NCBI GenBank assembly: GCA_021234155.1
Contig: JAJEKV010000053.1
Coordinates: forward strand, 5,176,488-5,240,487
Length of the DNA stretch: 64,000 nucleotides
Origin: Isoetes taiwanensis
Taxonomy: Eukaryota; Streptophyta; Lycopodiopsida; Isoetales; Isoetaceae
Direction: 5' to 3'
Part shown: piece by piece, positions 1 through 11,500 of the stretch
Numbering within the stretch: the stretch's first letter is position 1
Layout of the letters: each line of letters opens with the position of its first letter
Notes under the pieces: model-generated
Told to the model about the DNA's origin: nothing
The model's input: only the letters and a program-made list of their open reading frames with translations
Databases searched by the model: none
Made by a program: the position numbers and the translations under genes

Positions 1-159
1 ACATTAATTTACAATCACATATACTTAGAGCATGTTACAATGCACATGCCAACATTACTTTAAGTTGAATTTGCAATTTAGAGGGGAATAAATTATATTG
101 GTCATTTAGCAAACAACAGTTGCACACACACTTTAATTTACTATAGTGGTAAATTAATT

Positions 160-290
160 TGCATCTGGGTGTTTGTGCTAGTGGTAACACACTAGTTACA
201 GCAACTATAGGTCTCGAGTTCAAGATCGCCCAAAATCGCACTCTGAATTGTTGGGCGTCAAATCCCAGATGCAATGTAAAGTGGTTGGGG
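160..290 (+). repeat. tRNA-derived SINE-like head (candidate)
   Basis: An A-box-like stretch (GCTAGTGGTAACAC, about 177-190) is followed after about 30 nt by a B-box-like stretch (CTCGAGTTCAAGATC, about 213-227). This spacing is typical of tRNA-derived RNA polymerase III promoters. No cloverleaf can be drawn, so it is not an intact tRNA. No second copy was seen in the window, so family membership is unproven. Confidence 0.35.
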
Positions 291-379
291 GCATGGCCCA
301 AACGAGCAATGTAGTGTGGTGTGTGGTCACATGTCTAATTGGATGCTGCCTAGTGGCATGACATTAAAACAACAATCTA

Positions 380-632
380 TCTATATGGTGCATTATACTC
401 TTATTATAATCCCTTCATGTCGTACATGTATTGGGTGCATCATCAATTCCTTCAATAAATTACAATGGCCTAATGGAGTGTATAGTTTCATCTTTCTTTA
501 TGAAGAGCTCTACCTATTTATACGGTGCATTATACTCTTATTATAATTCCATATATCGGGTGCATCGTCAATTCCGTCAATAAATTACAATGGCCTAATG
601 GAGTGTATAGTTTGGTCTTTCTTTATGAAGAG
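380..632 (+). repeat. Tandem duplication of a ~130-bp unit
   Basis: Two adjacent units (about 380-507 and 516-632) share the blocks GGTGCATTATACTCTTATTA and TACAATGGCCTAATGGAGTG and end in TCTTTCTTTATGAAGAG. They differ at several scattered positions, so the duplication is not recent. Short open frames over it simply repeat each other and look non-coding. Nothing further is recognised from 633 to about 1000. Confidence 0.8.
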
Positions 633-999
633 AATAAGCTCCATGTGTATTTCTTTCCGCGAGTTGTAAATTTGGTGAATTCGTGTTTTTTTCCAGAATA
701 TTCCAAGTATTTTCTATTAGTATTTTGCTCTGTAGGACTATGTATACAGATTCAGTGTGATAGATTATGTGCTAGTGACAGAGCAAGACCTACATCTTGT
801 CACGCATGTGCATATGGGAATAGATATTGAAATAGAATGGCAACCTATATAGATCCATTGTCAAACTATTCCCAGATGCCTTAGTTTTGTCTAGATTATG
901 ATCCGGCATATGCTTATGCTCAGCTGCTAACGGAAAATCTACTGGAAATTCTGTGCATCTTTCCATATTGGAACAAAAGCTTAACAAGCTGGTAATAGT

Positions 1000-2300
1000 G
1001 TTTCTGAGGGAATAGAGCGATGTTTTGGGAGAAGATGTGCAAGAGGACCTTGACATCCACAAGTGGTTTGATGCTTAGTAGAAAGAGCTTAAACTCCAAC
1101 TTAGGCTGGTAATTGGTCCATGCCGGCAGTCAAACAATATAAAGCTTTTGTCAAGGGCAAGAAGGCACCATACGTTGCAGAGCATCACAAAAAATGTTTC
1201 ACCTCCTTGATAGTCGATCGAGAACATTCAAACGAGAGTAATGTAGAAACCTATGCAACCTATTAGTAACATATCTTCAGAACAATGGATACAGTACTTG
1301 ATGCAGCTTTATGATCTTAATAGGGTTGGCAATAATATGCCAATGTAGATAGGCATAACATCGGCTATAATTGAAGTAGACGCCGCCAAAGGCTTACAAC
1401 TTTTCACTAATGGCAAGGTTGCAAATTTGGATGGCATGTAAGCTGAACTGTTAAAGTGGGTTGGACCTTCGATTGTCCTTGCTTGGCTAGTTTGTTCAAT
1501 ATGACCCTCTAGAAAGGTTTCCCCTCATAATGAACTGTCAGTATAGTGGTCCCAATCTATAAGGCAGAATGTCCTCATAATCTTGCTAACCATCGCACAA
1601 AAGTTCATCCTATTGTTGGCAAAACTGTTGGCCAGAGTTCTTGAGCAGCAATTAACAACATGGGTAGAGGAAATGGGATTAAGTGCACTTGCATAAACAT
1701 AGTTTAGGTCTAAACACTCTACTATAGACCATATTTTCCCTTGTATGCCTTTTTAGAGCAAAATAACGGTAGGATACTTAAGAGTTGAAAAGTGTAGTAT
1801 ACAAACTATATGAAACACGCTCCGCTCAAGTGCCACCCTTAGGCCACCTTATCAAAACTAGTGTCAAAGTCCGGTAAGAGTGTCCACTCTCTACCACACT
1901 GCTTGGACTATACATTGATCAGGTTGAGAACTAGCTTGCTCAGGAAGGGTCCCAGCTTGCTGAGCATATCATATGGCATCTGATATATACAAATGATGTG
2001 GATCTCTTAGCACACACCCAGGCACGTATGCAGCAACATTTGAATGCATTAAATGTCATCTGCAAGCACCCTGGAATGCGCATGAATTTGGCCAAGATTA
2101 AGCTACTCCTAATATTATCTTCAAGGTAATATAGACAACTTTACTTCACTTACTATAGACAACTTTACTTCACTTACTAAGATACTTGTATTTAAAAACG
2201 GGCAATGGTAAGTGGAAAGGCTTTCTATGCAATGCAAAATAATTACCACAAATAATTGTCCATATCAATCACACTTGTTTTGGATTTTGGTAGAGTCGGT
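1000..2300 (+). pseudogene. Decayed LINE ORF2 (reverse transcriptase) relic
   Basis: Broken translation across all three forward frames follows the ORF2 of the LINEs at 50.9-64 kb in order. A WFDA motif (about 1055) is followed by a segment like NGKVANLDGM then AELLKWVG (about 1405-1465), then WVEEMGL and a STIDH-like block (about 1660-1730). A degenerate catalytic box YTNDVDLL (normally YADD) lies near 1990-2010 and a KAFYAMQ segment near 2220. Many stops and indels rule out function. A 24-bp tandem duplication sits inside at about 2130-2179. This is an old copy of the same or a related family. Confidence 0.75.
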
Positions 2301-2314
2301 CCTTCTATATGGAA

Positions 2315-2341
2315 CTAGTAAATTGCCCACCTTCGATGGGC
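2315..2341 (-). mobile_element. Helitron-like 3' terminus, copy 1
   Basis: Read on the minus strand, a short hairpin (GCCCATCGAAGGTGGGC) is followed by six A/T-rich bases and CTAG, then a T. This matches the 3' end of plant Helitrons: a hairpin just upstream of CTRR, inserted between A and T. A second copy lies at 23,635-23,660. The element would extend to higher coordinates. Its 5' TC end was not found, and the hairpin-to-CTAG spacing is shorter than the usual 10-12 nt. Confidence 0.45.
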
Positions 2342-2509
2342 AGTCTATGTGCCTTATGTAAAGAGGAATGCAACAACACGTTGTTTCAAAGGATGTATAA
2401 GAGCTTGCATACAGTTTGCCTTTGAAAGCCATCCATAAAAAGAAATTGGTAATCCAAAGCCACAATGATCGTTTTGAGCCATAACTGATTATATGGCACT
2501 ATATCCACT

Positions 2510-3060
2510 TCTATTGGAAGCTTAAGAAGGCTTCTCATTCTTGATCTGTGTGGAAAGATGTTTGCCGGATCTATTCCGGCGATTTTATACGGGCTTCCAA
2601 AGCTCCAAAAATTGGATTTGAGCTTCAATGTCTTACAAGCAGCATTTCTGATGAATTGGGCGGATTGAAAACTTTTAAATTTATGAATATGAGCCATAAT
2701 AATCTCACAGGGCAGATTCCGCAAGGATTAGGCAGTTTAACAGAGATGCAGAGCTTGATTTTAGGAAATAATTGGGCGGCCAGCTTCCTGATATTTTTGG
2801 TGGATTAAAGAGCTTGATGATTGTGGGTTTATCGCAATCCTTCTACAGAGGAAACATTCCGGATTCGTTAGGAAGCTTAAATATTACGGCCAATCCGGGC
2901 AATATGGCAACATTTATCATATGAATCTGAGCTCTAATTCTCTGTCCGGCTTTAATCGTGAAAAATAACGCAGGGTTGTGCCATGAAAAAGGGCTTCAAA
3001 ATACAGGCACTGGATCCCTGGGCATATCCACTTGTCCGCCACTGTTGCATCTTCGCCTTT
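2510..3060 (+). pseudogene. LRR receptor-like protein relic
   Basis: Frame-broken translation contains successive leucine-rich repeats, for example SHNNLTGQIPQGLGSLTEM (about 2690-2755), GNIPDSLGSL (about 2850-2880) and LSSNSLSG (about 2930-2955). A NAGLCH-like segment follows, as after the last repeat of many plant LRR receptor proteins. Start, signal peptide, transmembrane segment and kinase are absent, and there are several frameshifts. It lies just beyond a Helitron-like 3' end, so it may be a captured gene fragment, but this is inference. Which LRR subfamily it came from cannot be decided. Confidence 0.7.
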
Positions 3061-3320
3061 TGTTTCAAATTTAAGCTTCCAAATCTCCCTAGCCAGGTCT
3101 TAAATCGCCGATGAATTTCTACTCTTCAACAATCTTTAATCCATAGTTTCCCTTATTTGATCTTATTTATGGCTTCGTGCATAATAATCTTCATAATCCT
3201 GGCTATGGCGGCAGCATCTGGTGCAGAGCAGCAGAGTTCGTCGTTGATTTTATCTGGTTGGCCAAATTAATCTACATTTGCATCTCTACAGAAGTGGCGA
3301 AAGAAATCGACGGAAGATCA

Positions 3321-3606
3321 TGTTGGAATATATGACGTGGAGGAGAGCCGTTACATCGTTACTCATTGTTCCTATATTTGGCCAGATCTCCACCGACTTC
3401 GACTTCATGCACTATATAAAGGCCTTCTTGGATCAGTAGTAGACACCTTCTTCCGCTGTTTTCCTGCGCCTATCATGATGTGAGCTCTTGTTCTCCAGTC
3501 TGGGCGTGGTCCCGAGCCCTATTCGGGACATGACTTCTGAGATGCTTGACTCCTTCTCTCTCTGATGCATCTGCATGATTCTCCTATATTTGCTATATTT
3601 GCAACA
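3321..3606 (+). repeat. 5' LTR of the FLA-inserted element
   Basis: The LTR is 286 bp with TG...CA ends. A TATA-like box (CACTATATAAAGG, about 3410-3422) marks the likely U3/R promoter. It is shorter than the 3' LTR because the latter contains an internal duplication. Confidence 0.85.
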
Positions 3607-4099
3607 GGTTATGGGCCCACGCTCGCCTGAAATCGCCTAAGTCGCATGCACATTGATTCACTCAAACTCCAAGAGCTAGGATTGTCCGCTTGATTCCATT
3701 TCACTCTCAGCCTGATCTGTTAGCTTCTCTAATCGTGATGTGATGTGCTATTCTTGCTGGATCTTTCTTCTCGCTATCATTATTTTGCTATCCATGTTAA
3801 TGTGCCAATCCAAGCAAAGAACTCCTGACCAAACTTGCCAGATTTACAAGAGCTATCGTCACCATTAATTGTTCCAAATCTCCTCCAAGAGGAAAGAGAT
3901 GGGTCGATTTTCTATGGTTACATTTGTTTGCAAACTGATTCTTCACCAAGATTTTAAGGATGCTAAAGGTTTCGGCAGATTGGTGGAACAACAGGCTTTT
4001 GATGGCCAAAGAATCAGGATTTCTCGGTAGCCTATGGATGTTATCTAACATTCGATACTATGGTTACGTTTGTTAAGATGTGACAAGATCAAGATCTTG

Positions 4100-5628
4100 C
4101 AAGGCGCTATGAAGCTTGAATGCGCCCACTTTATTGGCTCCCGAAATTGGGTCAAACCGCCAAGCGAGGTTAAGCCAAGCGACCCCTGGATTCGCCTTCA
4201 GGCGAACCCATTATGTTGACGTATACCGAGGTGGGTAACGCTACCCACCGGGGAACGCTTAAGAACCGGTTAAGTCGAGTGAGGCGAACACCGGGCGAGT
4301 CGGATCGCGAGGCGGGGTGATCAGTAAGGCTCACGTTCGCAAAAGCCAACAAAAGCTTAACCCTCAAAGCTAACTAGGTTCTTATGTCTCGTGACCTATC
4401 ATCACAGGCTGACCTATCCGCGGGCATACGCCATAAATTGTTGATGTCCTTTTGCGGTACATCACCTTAATCGCCATCGTAGATCCATCATCGCTGCCAA
4501 TGTTCCTTTATAAACAAAGTTTAATGCACCCTTTCCTGCATTTCCCTTCTCGCTAAACCGCCTTTGTGGTTGCACTTAGATCGAGAATAGCGGAATTGGG
4601 AGAACCCGATTGAACCGGTTGAGATTCCCGGTTGTTCACGGATCGTGTATTCTTCAAGGGATTTCTTGAGGCAAAATGGCCAAGCAAACGATGGCGCCTA
4701 TGATGGTTATGAACATGAAGCTTATTACCACAATTACGATTATCAAAATAGTGCTTACTGGGCTTCGATCCGGAAGGTGGAGCAGGGATGTGGGTAATGC
4801 TAAAATTCCGGGAGTAAATTTGGTAGAGGTCACCTCAGAGTCCCATGTTGCGTGAGAGAATCCGGACATACAAGGAGTCCTTGTTTGGGAAAAGGTGCTT
4901 AGTTTAACCCAAAGCGGCCCATTTATCCCTCCGAATTTGTACAACGGCCGCTAATCGAAGTAGATTGGATAAATTTTGCGTCAAACAATTCTTCCGGATC
5001 GATTGATAAGTTTTTTTAAACCAATCGCCCAACCGATCTTTGGAGTAGATTGGAAAAGGTAGTTCAAACTGGAGCTATGGCTAAAATGCGTAATTGAGAT
5101 CTAAAAAGGGTTTTAAGATTGAAAAGCCCTGTTTGCGGTCGAAGTCGTTTGATGAATAACGAGCCTTGAGCTTTTTGATGATGCTTAAAAATGCTCGCAA
5201 ACACAAATTTTCTCTCAATCGAAGGATTGTAAACAAAATCCATGTCGGGGAAAAATTTACCGCGAGCATTTGGCCCTTTCCTTCGAAAAAATGCTTCAAT
5301 TTGCTCGAAAATCTGTTTCAACCCCATCCGTTTTAAGAATTTTGATCGCCTTCCGCGCCTTGCCGTCAGGCATGCCACCCACTTTTGGGTTCGGCAGCCC
5401 GAACCGCCCCGCCTCGCTGATCCACCCGCGCCAGCCGCTGCGGTGCTTAACCCTGGTTCGGGTTCAATGGCGAACCGATGGTAGCGCCACCTCGGTCACC
5501 GTCAACATAGCGGGTCGGGCCTAGGGAGAATCCGTAATTTTCTGGGTTCGCTTGGGCGAACCCGGCTGGCTCCCGAACTCAATTTCGGGAGCCGATCGAA
5601 GCACCGCGAATGTGGCTAGAGCGCCTTG
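4100..5628. mobile_element. Non-autonomous element with long terminal inverted repeats, nested in the LTR element
   Basis: Both ends begin CAAGGCGCT. The end regions (about 4100-4270 and 5460-5628) are imperfect inverted repeats sharing GGCTCCCGAAATTG, a GGCGAACCC block, TATGTTGACG and ACCGAGGTGG. The right arm also contains a local hairpin, GGCTCCCGAA...TTCGGGAGCC (about 5568-5593). The whole stretch is more GC-rich than its surroundings. No transposase was found, and no matching target duplication could be read next to CAAGGCGCT, so the superfamily (MULE, hAT or foldback) is undecided. Confidence 0.65.
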
Positions 5629-7396
5629 ATGTGAACTTGGGAGATTCTTCGCTAGTTTCACAAATTCTAACAGTTACCCTTTCTGCAGCTTGCATGCCCG
5701 TACATACACTCCACCCATGTCTGATTCTCATGCTTCCATATTTGCCTAATGTTTCTTTCTTTCCCATTCTTCTTGCTCTAGCCATTCTAAATCTACACTG
5801 TATTTGTCCTTGTTCTGAGTTCCCAATTTGCAGTTTGCTTATTCCTTTCATGGAAGCTAATTTATCCAGCTGGATGCTAGTTATCATTTCGGTTCATATC
5901 TTCTTGCACCATATTTATTTTTTAGTCCACCTTGGCAGCCAATTACATGTCTGTTGCCTCGCATTGCCTGTTATTATCGAGCTATCTTCTGTTCTTTCAT
6001 TTTTTCTTTTGTTTCTGGTCAGAAACCTTCTTTTGTAGTGTGGAGGAAGGAAAATGTTGCAGATCATTTGTTATGCAGCTCTGTATTTGCTGATTGTAGC
6101 ATTCTCAAACGCTGCCATAAGATGAAGATAGCTTCACGTTTGTGTGAAGCATTGGAGTACTCCTTGCAATCTCACTACCAGTACAAGTCAGACTTGGAAT
6201 GACACCTTGTGTGTTTGTTTTCTTGAGCATTCTTGCCAGAAAAAGCTTCGAAGACCTCTCTGATTTGTGTTGTAGTAAGCAACCCCAGCATGTGGCACTC
6301 TCTTGCTAATCTGGAGAACACTGCCTGTGCCATAGATTTATTAGCAGAGGCAATGGCCTTGCCTTATGTTTGTGAATTTTGGCATCCTTCCAACAGGGAA
6401 AGGGGTGTCGTTTACTCTAAAAAGGGTCCTGGTGATAAAGCCTTCATGGTGATATAAACCTCATCAAGGGTCAGGGCTTGCATGACATCCTGTGATTATG
6501 ATGGCAGTGCTAGTGCTACTGAGGGCATGATGATGGTTTTTTCATTTATGCTAAGACTGGAATCCATTACGTTGAATGTTCCTGCCAGTATGTGACTGTA
6601 CTAGAGGATGTCGTTCTGATGCATTTGTGCCAGGAAGGAGAACCACCTGTGCAGTAGTCTTGGGGATGCATTCTTGCTATTATGGAGTAGGGTCCCATGC
6701 AAGAAAGCAAGATGGGGTCAGGCCCATTTGCTGAAATTGGAGACACCCAATCTCTTGAGTATGATGATTGTGTTCATTCTATGTGCCGAGACTTGATCTC
6801 TCTCTTAGCCATCTGGTCAATTGAGATGTTGCAATTACGAGAAGATTCCATCCAACGTTCAAAGGGAATCTCCATTTCATTACAGCATCCCTTTGAGTGG
6901 GGGTGTTGAAATATTCTGTCAGCTGAAATTCTTGGAATTCCATATGAGAGCAAGTGGTAAAGATGATCGAGATCATCTGGTTGAAGATATCCAGACTGTG
7001 TAGATTGTCAACGCCAGTATAAGACTGGGTGACATCTTTTGATGGTGGTGCCAGGAACGGCCGAGGGCCAAGCCTGGACTTTAGTGCGTTGGGTGTTCTT
7101 CCTAGCATGTATCATTCTATTGTATCTGGATCGTGGTGATAGTGCCAAGAACGCAGTGGGGAACAAGGAAAGAAGTTTCTCATTTGTGCCAAGCTTGGAC
7201 TTCTCTTGTTGGGTGGATGTCTCTGCCCGTATGAAGATTGGAATGCAGATTGGAAATCATTTCTACATAAGGCCTGCAGTTGGACAGATGGTGAGATGGT
7301 GGAGCAAAGCTAATCAGCTTGATGCTTTTGGCATACTATCGAGTGGGGGCTTGTTGCAGTTGAAGGACTCTTGATTCAAAGGGAGCCTTCATTGCA

Positions 7397-7420
7397 TTTC
7401 GGCATCCCTTTGAGTGGGGG
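7397..7420 (+). other. Polypurine tract of the FLA-inserted LTR element
   Basis: CCCTTTGAGTGGGGG lies immediately before the 3' LTR. The same block, followed by a TGTTGAAATATT that resembles the LTR start, also occurs at about 6888-6922. The 3' part of the interior therefore contains a partial duplication of the interior/LTR junction. Confidence 0.75.
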
Positions 7421-7872
7421 TGTTGGAATATATGACGTGGAGGAGAGAGCCGTTACATCATTACTCATTGTTCCTATATTTGGCCAGATCTCAACTGACT
7501 TCATGGCTCATGCACTATATGAAGGCCTTCTTGGATCAGTAGTAGACACCTTCTTCCCCTGTTTTCCTGCGCCTATCATGATGTGAGCTCTTGTTCTCAG
7601 TGGGCGTGGTCAGGGCCCTATTCGGGACATGACTTCCGAGATGCTTGACTCCTTCTCTCTGATGCATCTGCATGATTCTCCTATTATATTTGCAAATGGA
7701 TCAGTAGTAGACACCTTCTTCCGCTGTTTTCCTGCGCCTATCATGATGTGAGCTCTTGTTCTCCAGTCTGGGCGTGGTCCCGAGCCCTATTCGGGACATG
7801 ACTTCTGAGATGCTTGACTCCTTCTCTCTGATGCATCTGCATGATTCTCCTATATTTGCTATATTTGCAACA
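7421..7872 (+). repeat. 3' LTR with internal partial duplication
   Basis: The first ~270 bp correspond to the full LTR with scattered differences from the 5' LTR. The remaining ~177 bp repeat the LTR from GGATCAGTAGTAGACACC to the CAACA end and match the 5' LTR almost perfectly. The 3' LTR is therefore longer (452 versus 286 bp) and mosaic, as after template switching or unequal recombination. Confidence 0.85.
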
Positions 7873-8799
7873 GATCATCACTCACAATTCTTGTGCCGGA
7901 AAATGCTGTTCTTGGTCCCATTTTACAGAGCTTTGGCGGGAATCCTCCTCTGCTTCTTTTTGCCGATATTTTGCGCTTCAATGCCTAGATATCCAAGATA
8001 TGAGGGCTATAACGGATGCTACTCGAATGCTTGTCACTACTCTGTATCAGACCACCGGAAGAGCTTCCTATATGTTAGGGTTTGTAAATGTGAGTGTAGA
8101 AACAGATGGATCTATCCATTTAGGCTTGCCAGTACCTGGATCGCCTTTTAATGCATCGGTCGTGAAAAATATTACTGAGTTTCCATATAATATCAGTTTC
8201 TTGCAGATTGATCATGTTCTTATGCCTCTTGATCTTGAAACTCCGGCGGAGACCATCCTTGCCGTGGATAATATGTTCATCTTTTTTGAAAAGGAGGGAA
8301 ATTTCAAGAATTTGATTGAATTGTTGCACGGTACCGGAGTTATCGCATTCTTTAAATCAATGCATCACTTAACCCTTTTTGCTCCAATGCATGAAGCATT
8401 TGCGGCTGTATCTGTTGATAGATTATTCCAATATTAGAAAACAGAGTTGTTGCAATATCATGCAGTTGGAGGTTATAACTCCTTGGCAGGTCTTTATTCC
8501 GGTGGATTATTTCCAACGCTAAGCACTCAGGACGAAGCGATTATTAATGTTTCTAGCGAAGGGTCTAAAATTAATGTTTTGGTTAGAAATTACCCACGCC
8601 GCTTCCAAACTTAGAGGCGCCTTTTCGTGAAGTGCCTATAGCAACTTTTGGCATTAAAAAAATACGCTTGGTATGCCACGTGGCACAATCTGAGCCCTCT
8701 ATGTTTGATGCATGACATACATACTTATGCTATAATTTTATAATATTAAGAAGATAGAAGTATGGGGATCAGTGATATCACTTGCCACTTGGGAGGGTC

Positions 8800-9049
8800 C
8801 TTGGGGTTTCACCTACTATAAGGGGGATACGCCACGTGCGTTAATGGGGTCAACAAAAAACCCTTCGTATATGCCTTGTCCAACCTTCTAAACACCCCTT
8901 CCCGTATACATATTACACTGGATTCCCCCCCCAAAAAACCCCTTAGCCAAGCCCCTATCCGTATGTATACATACGGTTTAGGGTAAAAAAACAACCCACC
9001 CCATTCACTCACATGTTATATACGCCTTAAACTATATGACATCACCGGG
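8800..9049. mobile_element. hAT-like MITE, ~250 bp
   Basis: It is flanked by the 8-bp direct repeat GGAGGGTC (8792-8799 and 9050-9057). The left end (CTTGGGGTTTCACC) and the right end (reverse complement CCCGGTGATG) align with the two ends of the 1.58-kb element at 21,876-23,457 in inverted order, including the CCGTATG and CATGTG blocks. An 8-bp duplication and short inverted termini fit hAT. No coding capacity. Confidence 0.7.
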
Positions 9050-9057
9050 GGAGGGTC

Positions 9058-9838
9058 TAAAATGGGTCTAGAAAGCCTTTTTTACTCGAGCACTTGGAGT
9101 TTACTCGAGCACTTGGAGTCAAGTCCATGGTCCCATATCAAATTCTTCTACATTTCTTAACGCTTCCATGTGCCACTCCATAACGTGTATAATATTTTAT
9201 TAGAAGGGTAAACATGGGAGACACTCACCTTTCAAACCTCACCTATTAGCCGGGTAAACCTGGGAGACACTCACCTTTCAAACCTCACCTACACAATAGA
9301 CATGGGTCCACAATGCTTTAAAAAATACCAGAAGAGGAAGCGAGCCACTTCGTTCTCAAGATGGACTATGAAGGAACATGAGTACATACAGGTGCAGAAC
9401 AATGAGGATCACAATTACATAACGCAGTATCTAGACACATGGTTTCTTACTAAGCTAAATGATGCCAATGCTTAGACTTGATAAAGACATCACATTACAA
9501 AGATTAATCCCACATTTGCTAAGGTTCCACGACGGTATCTGTTAACACAGTCGGCCATGAATAAGCGTAGAACAATTGCATCCATTCAAACTAGGCATAC
9601 CACCTCATAATTGAGATGGACATGAAGAGCGAGAAAACATGATTTTCTATTGCTGCCAAATGGGCCTAGCTTTAACTTGCAGTATTTTCTGTAGCTTCTT
9701 GTTTGATCATATCATTAAGAAGAGCATGTCCTTAACGACTGATCAGTTTGGGAGCTTGACTGGCTGGCAACTTTTACAATTGATCCAGTTGGGTGGCAAA
9801 TCGAGGATCCTGTGATGTTTCACTTTCTATAAACTTGA
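9058..9838. other. Intergenic, with two short tandem duplications
   Basis: A 20-bp unit TTTACTCGAGCACTTGGAGT is duplicated at about 9089-9119. A unit of about 41 bp beginning GGGTAAAC and containing GGGAGACACTCACC is duplicated at about 9207-9290. No gene is recognised in the rest of this stretch. Confidence 0.6.
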
Positions 9839-9839
9839 T

Positions 9840-10420
9840 GTTTTGCAGGTTAAGATCCTTATTGTTATCAACTTGAAGCAAGAGAATCTAGCAGATGAGA
9901 TCAAAAAATTGCATGCAGAGAATGGGTTGCTCGGGAAAAATATCATCGTTATGAGGACAAAAGTTGATGTTCTAAAAAAGAAATGAATGATATGAAGTAG
10001 AAATTGGGTACTCTGCAACATACAATAGTATCAATTGGGCCCTTTAACGAAATGGATGCACTGAAATCCCAATTCCAACAATATGTTGAAGAGCAAGATA
10101 AAAAGAAACAATTTTTAAATCTCAGAATTGTTGGTTTAACTGAGAATTTCAATGAGAATACAAAGGCCTCACTACAGAAATTCTTCGCAAGATAAATTGC
10201 AGTTAACTTCCAACAAAAGAGAGATGCCCGATCTGTTGTTCTGAAAAATAGATATAAATTGGAAGGAAAGCTCATTTAGATAAACAATGACTTAACCAAA
10301 GAGCGGTCAATTGAAAAAAAAAAACAATAGCTTCAGAAAGTGAAAGAGGCTAAAGCAAATAATCAAAATGTACGATGGAAGGGAGAGATATAATTGAAGC
10401 ATAGGAAGAATACTTAAAAT
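9840..10420 (+). pseudogene. LINE ORF1 relic
   Basis: The translation carries a coiled-coil-like stretch (LKQENLADEIKKLHAENGLL). It is followed by LNLRIVGLTENFNENTK, a degraded middle, INNDLTKERS and VKEAKANNQNVRWKGEI. These align in order with the RRM-like and C-terminal parts of the LINE ORF1 proteins at 51.9-52.2 and 56.4-56.8 kb. Several stops are present, one at about 10,193. ORF2 does not follow. Confidence 0.75.
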
Positions 10421-10429
10421 GAAGAAGGT

Positions 10430-11500
10430 CTAGCATATACTGAGAGTATAGGGTAGAGGGGTAGGAAGTGAATAAAGTAAGATTGAATAGATGTTTTAAC
10501 ATCCAAAAAGACCAACAGGCCATGTGACCCATACAATGGGCTAGCATAACCATTACTACTAGGATGAAAAAAACCCTGCGTTGAAAGTTTGTCCTAGTAG
10601 GCATCTTGGCTTACATATGTTGCTTGTCCATTTATGGAATGCCTGCACAGATAATTTCAAATTTAAAGTTGTATGTTTGCCAAAATACAAGCTAAGAATG
10701 CAATACATGAGTCTGTTGCAATACCCATCTTATCAAACAGGAAATAAGCTTGCCAAAAACATGCTGTAAACAGTCGTAATGAGAGACAGGAGGATATTTC
10801 ACCCAATTTTACATCTAGATTAAATGCTCTAACGACCTCCCCCTTTTGTCCTAAGATTAGGAAATTGGCACATGGCCTCATCACGGTTACTCAAATTTAA
10901 CAAATATTCTCACCTTCCCTCTATTGCAAAGGGTGAATGTACCCTTGCAGGATATTTCTTAGGATGCGGGATCGTCTCGCCCAAATATGCTCACCAAGCC
11001 CTTATCCCAAGAAATGTCTTGCAGGGAACAATACCAATATTGAAACTGCCATCAACATCTATTCTTTTAACTTTGCAAATGAAGACCTCATATTTTGGTC
11101 ATTAAAGGGGCATCTAATAATTTTATGCCTACTTAAGGGTATTTTTGAACTTTAGAAAACTCGTCAAAGCATTTAAAATGCTGACCAATGGTACCTCGTT
11201 AAAATGAATAAACATATAGACAGGTCGTAAAATAACGCAAAATGTAAAAGGTGCTTTTTAGTTTTTATTTGAATTGAATTGTATGGTTTTTATCGTCCAT
11301 GGAGACTAATAAGCCTACGGGACCCAATAGAGGAGCACAATAGACGTATTACTGCTCGTAGTCTGAATGGTTTCCAAGGGAAAAACTGTGGCAGTAATAA
11401 AAATACTGACAAACTATACAAATATACATCATCAAATATATACATCCTAGCAATTGCAATAAAGCCATGCTCAATATCACATGTAGCAGCTGATCGTACC
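10430..11500. other. No recognisable feature
   Basis: AT-rich sequence with only short open frames, none of which resembles a known protein or carries convincing splice structure. No repeat of the types found elsewhere in the window was seen. Confidence 0.4.

Larger units (their letters stand above)
3321..7872 (+). mobile_element. Non-autonomous LTR retrotransposon inserted in the FLA gene
   Basis: Direct LTRs beginning TGTTGGAATATATGAC and ending TTTGCAACA lie at 3321-3606 and 7421-7872. The target-site duplication GATCA is exact (3316-3320 and 7873-7877). A polypurine tract (TTTGAGTGGGGG) abuts the 3' LTR. The interior carries no recognisable gag or pol, and about 1.5 kb of it is a nested inverted-repeat element, so the element depended on proteins supplied elsewhere. 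The sequence after the 5' LTR (GGTTATGGGCCC) is where a primer-binding site should lie; I could not assign it to a tRNA. Interior open frames at about 6040-6460 match nothing I recognise and could be captured host sequence. Confidence 0.88.
3169..8615 (+). pseudogene. Fasciclin-like arabinogalactan protein gene, split by an LTR retrotransposon
   Basis: The gene starts at ATG 3169 with a signal-peptide-like MASCIIIFIILAMAAASGAE. FAS1-type sequence runs to 3320, is interrupted by the LTR element, and resumes at 7878. Across the insertion the frame reads TEVAKEIDGRS then SLTILVPENAVLGPILQSF if one GATCA copy is removed. Family hallmarks follow: ADILRF, LYQTTGRA, GFVNVSVE, a GSPFNASVVKNITEFPYNIS segment, and a second FAS1 domain (NLIELLHGTG, LTLFAPMHEAF, YHAVGGYNSL) to about 8615. 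FLAs are secreted, usually GPI-anchored cell-wall glycoproteins. Stops and frameshifts occur on both sides of the insertion (for example a stop after FADILRFNA), so the gene is dead beyond the insertion itself. Confidence 0.85.
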
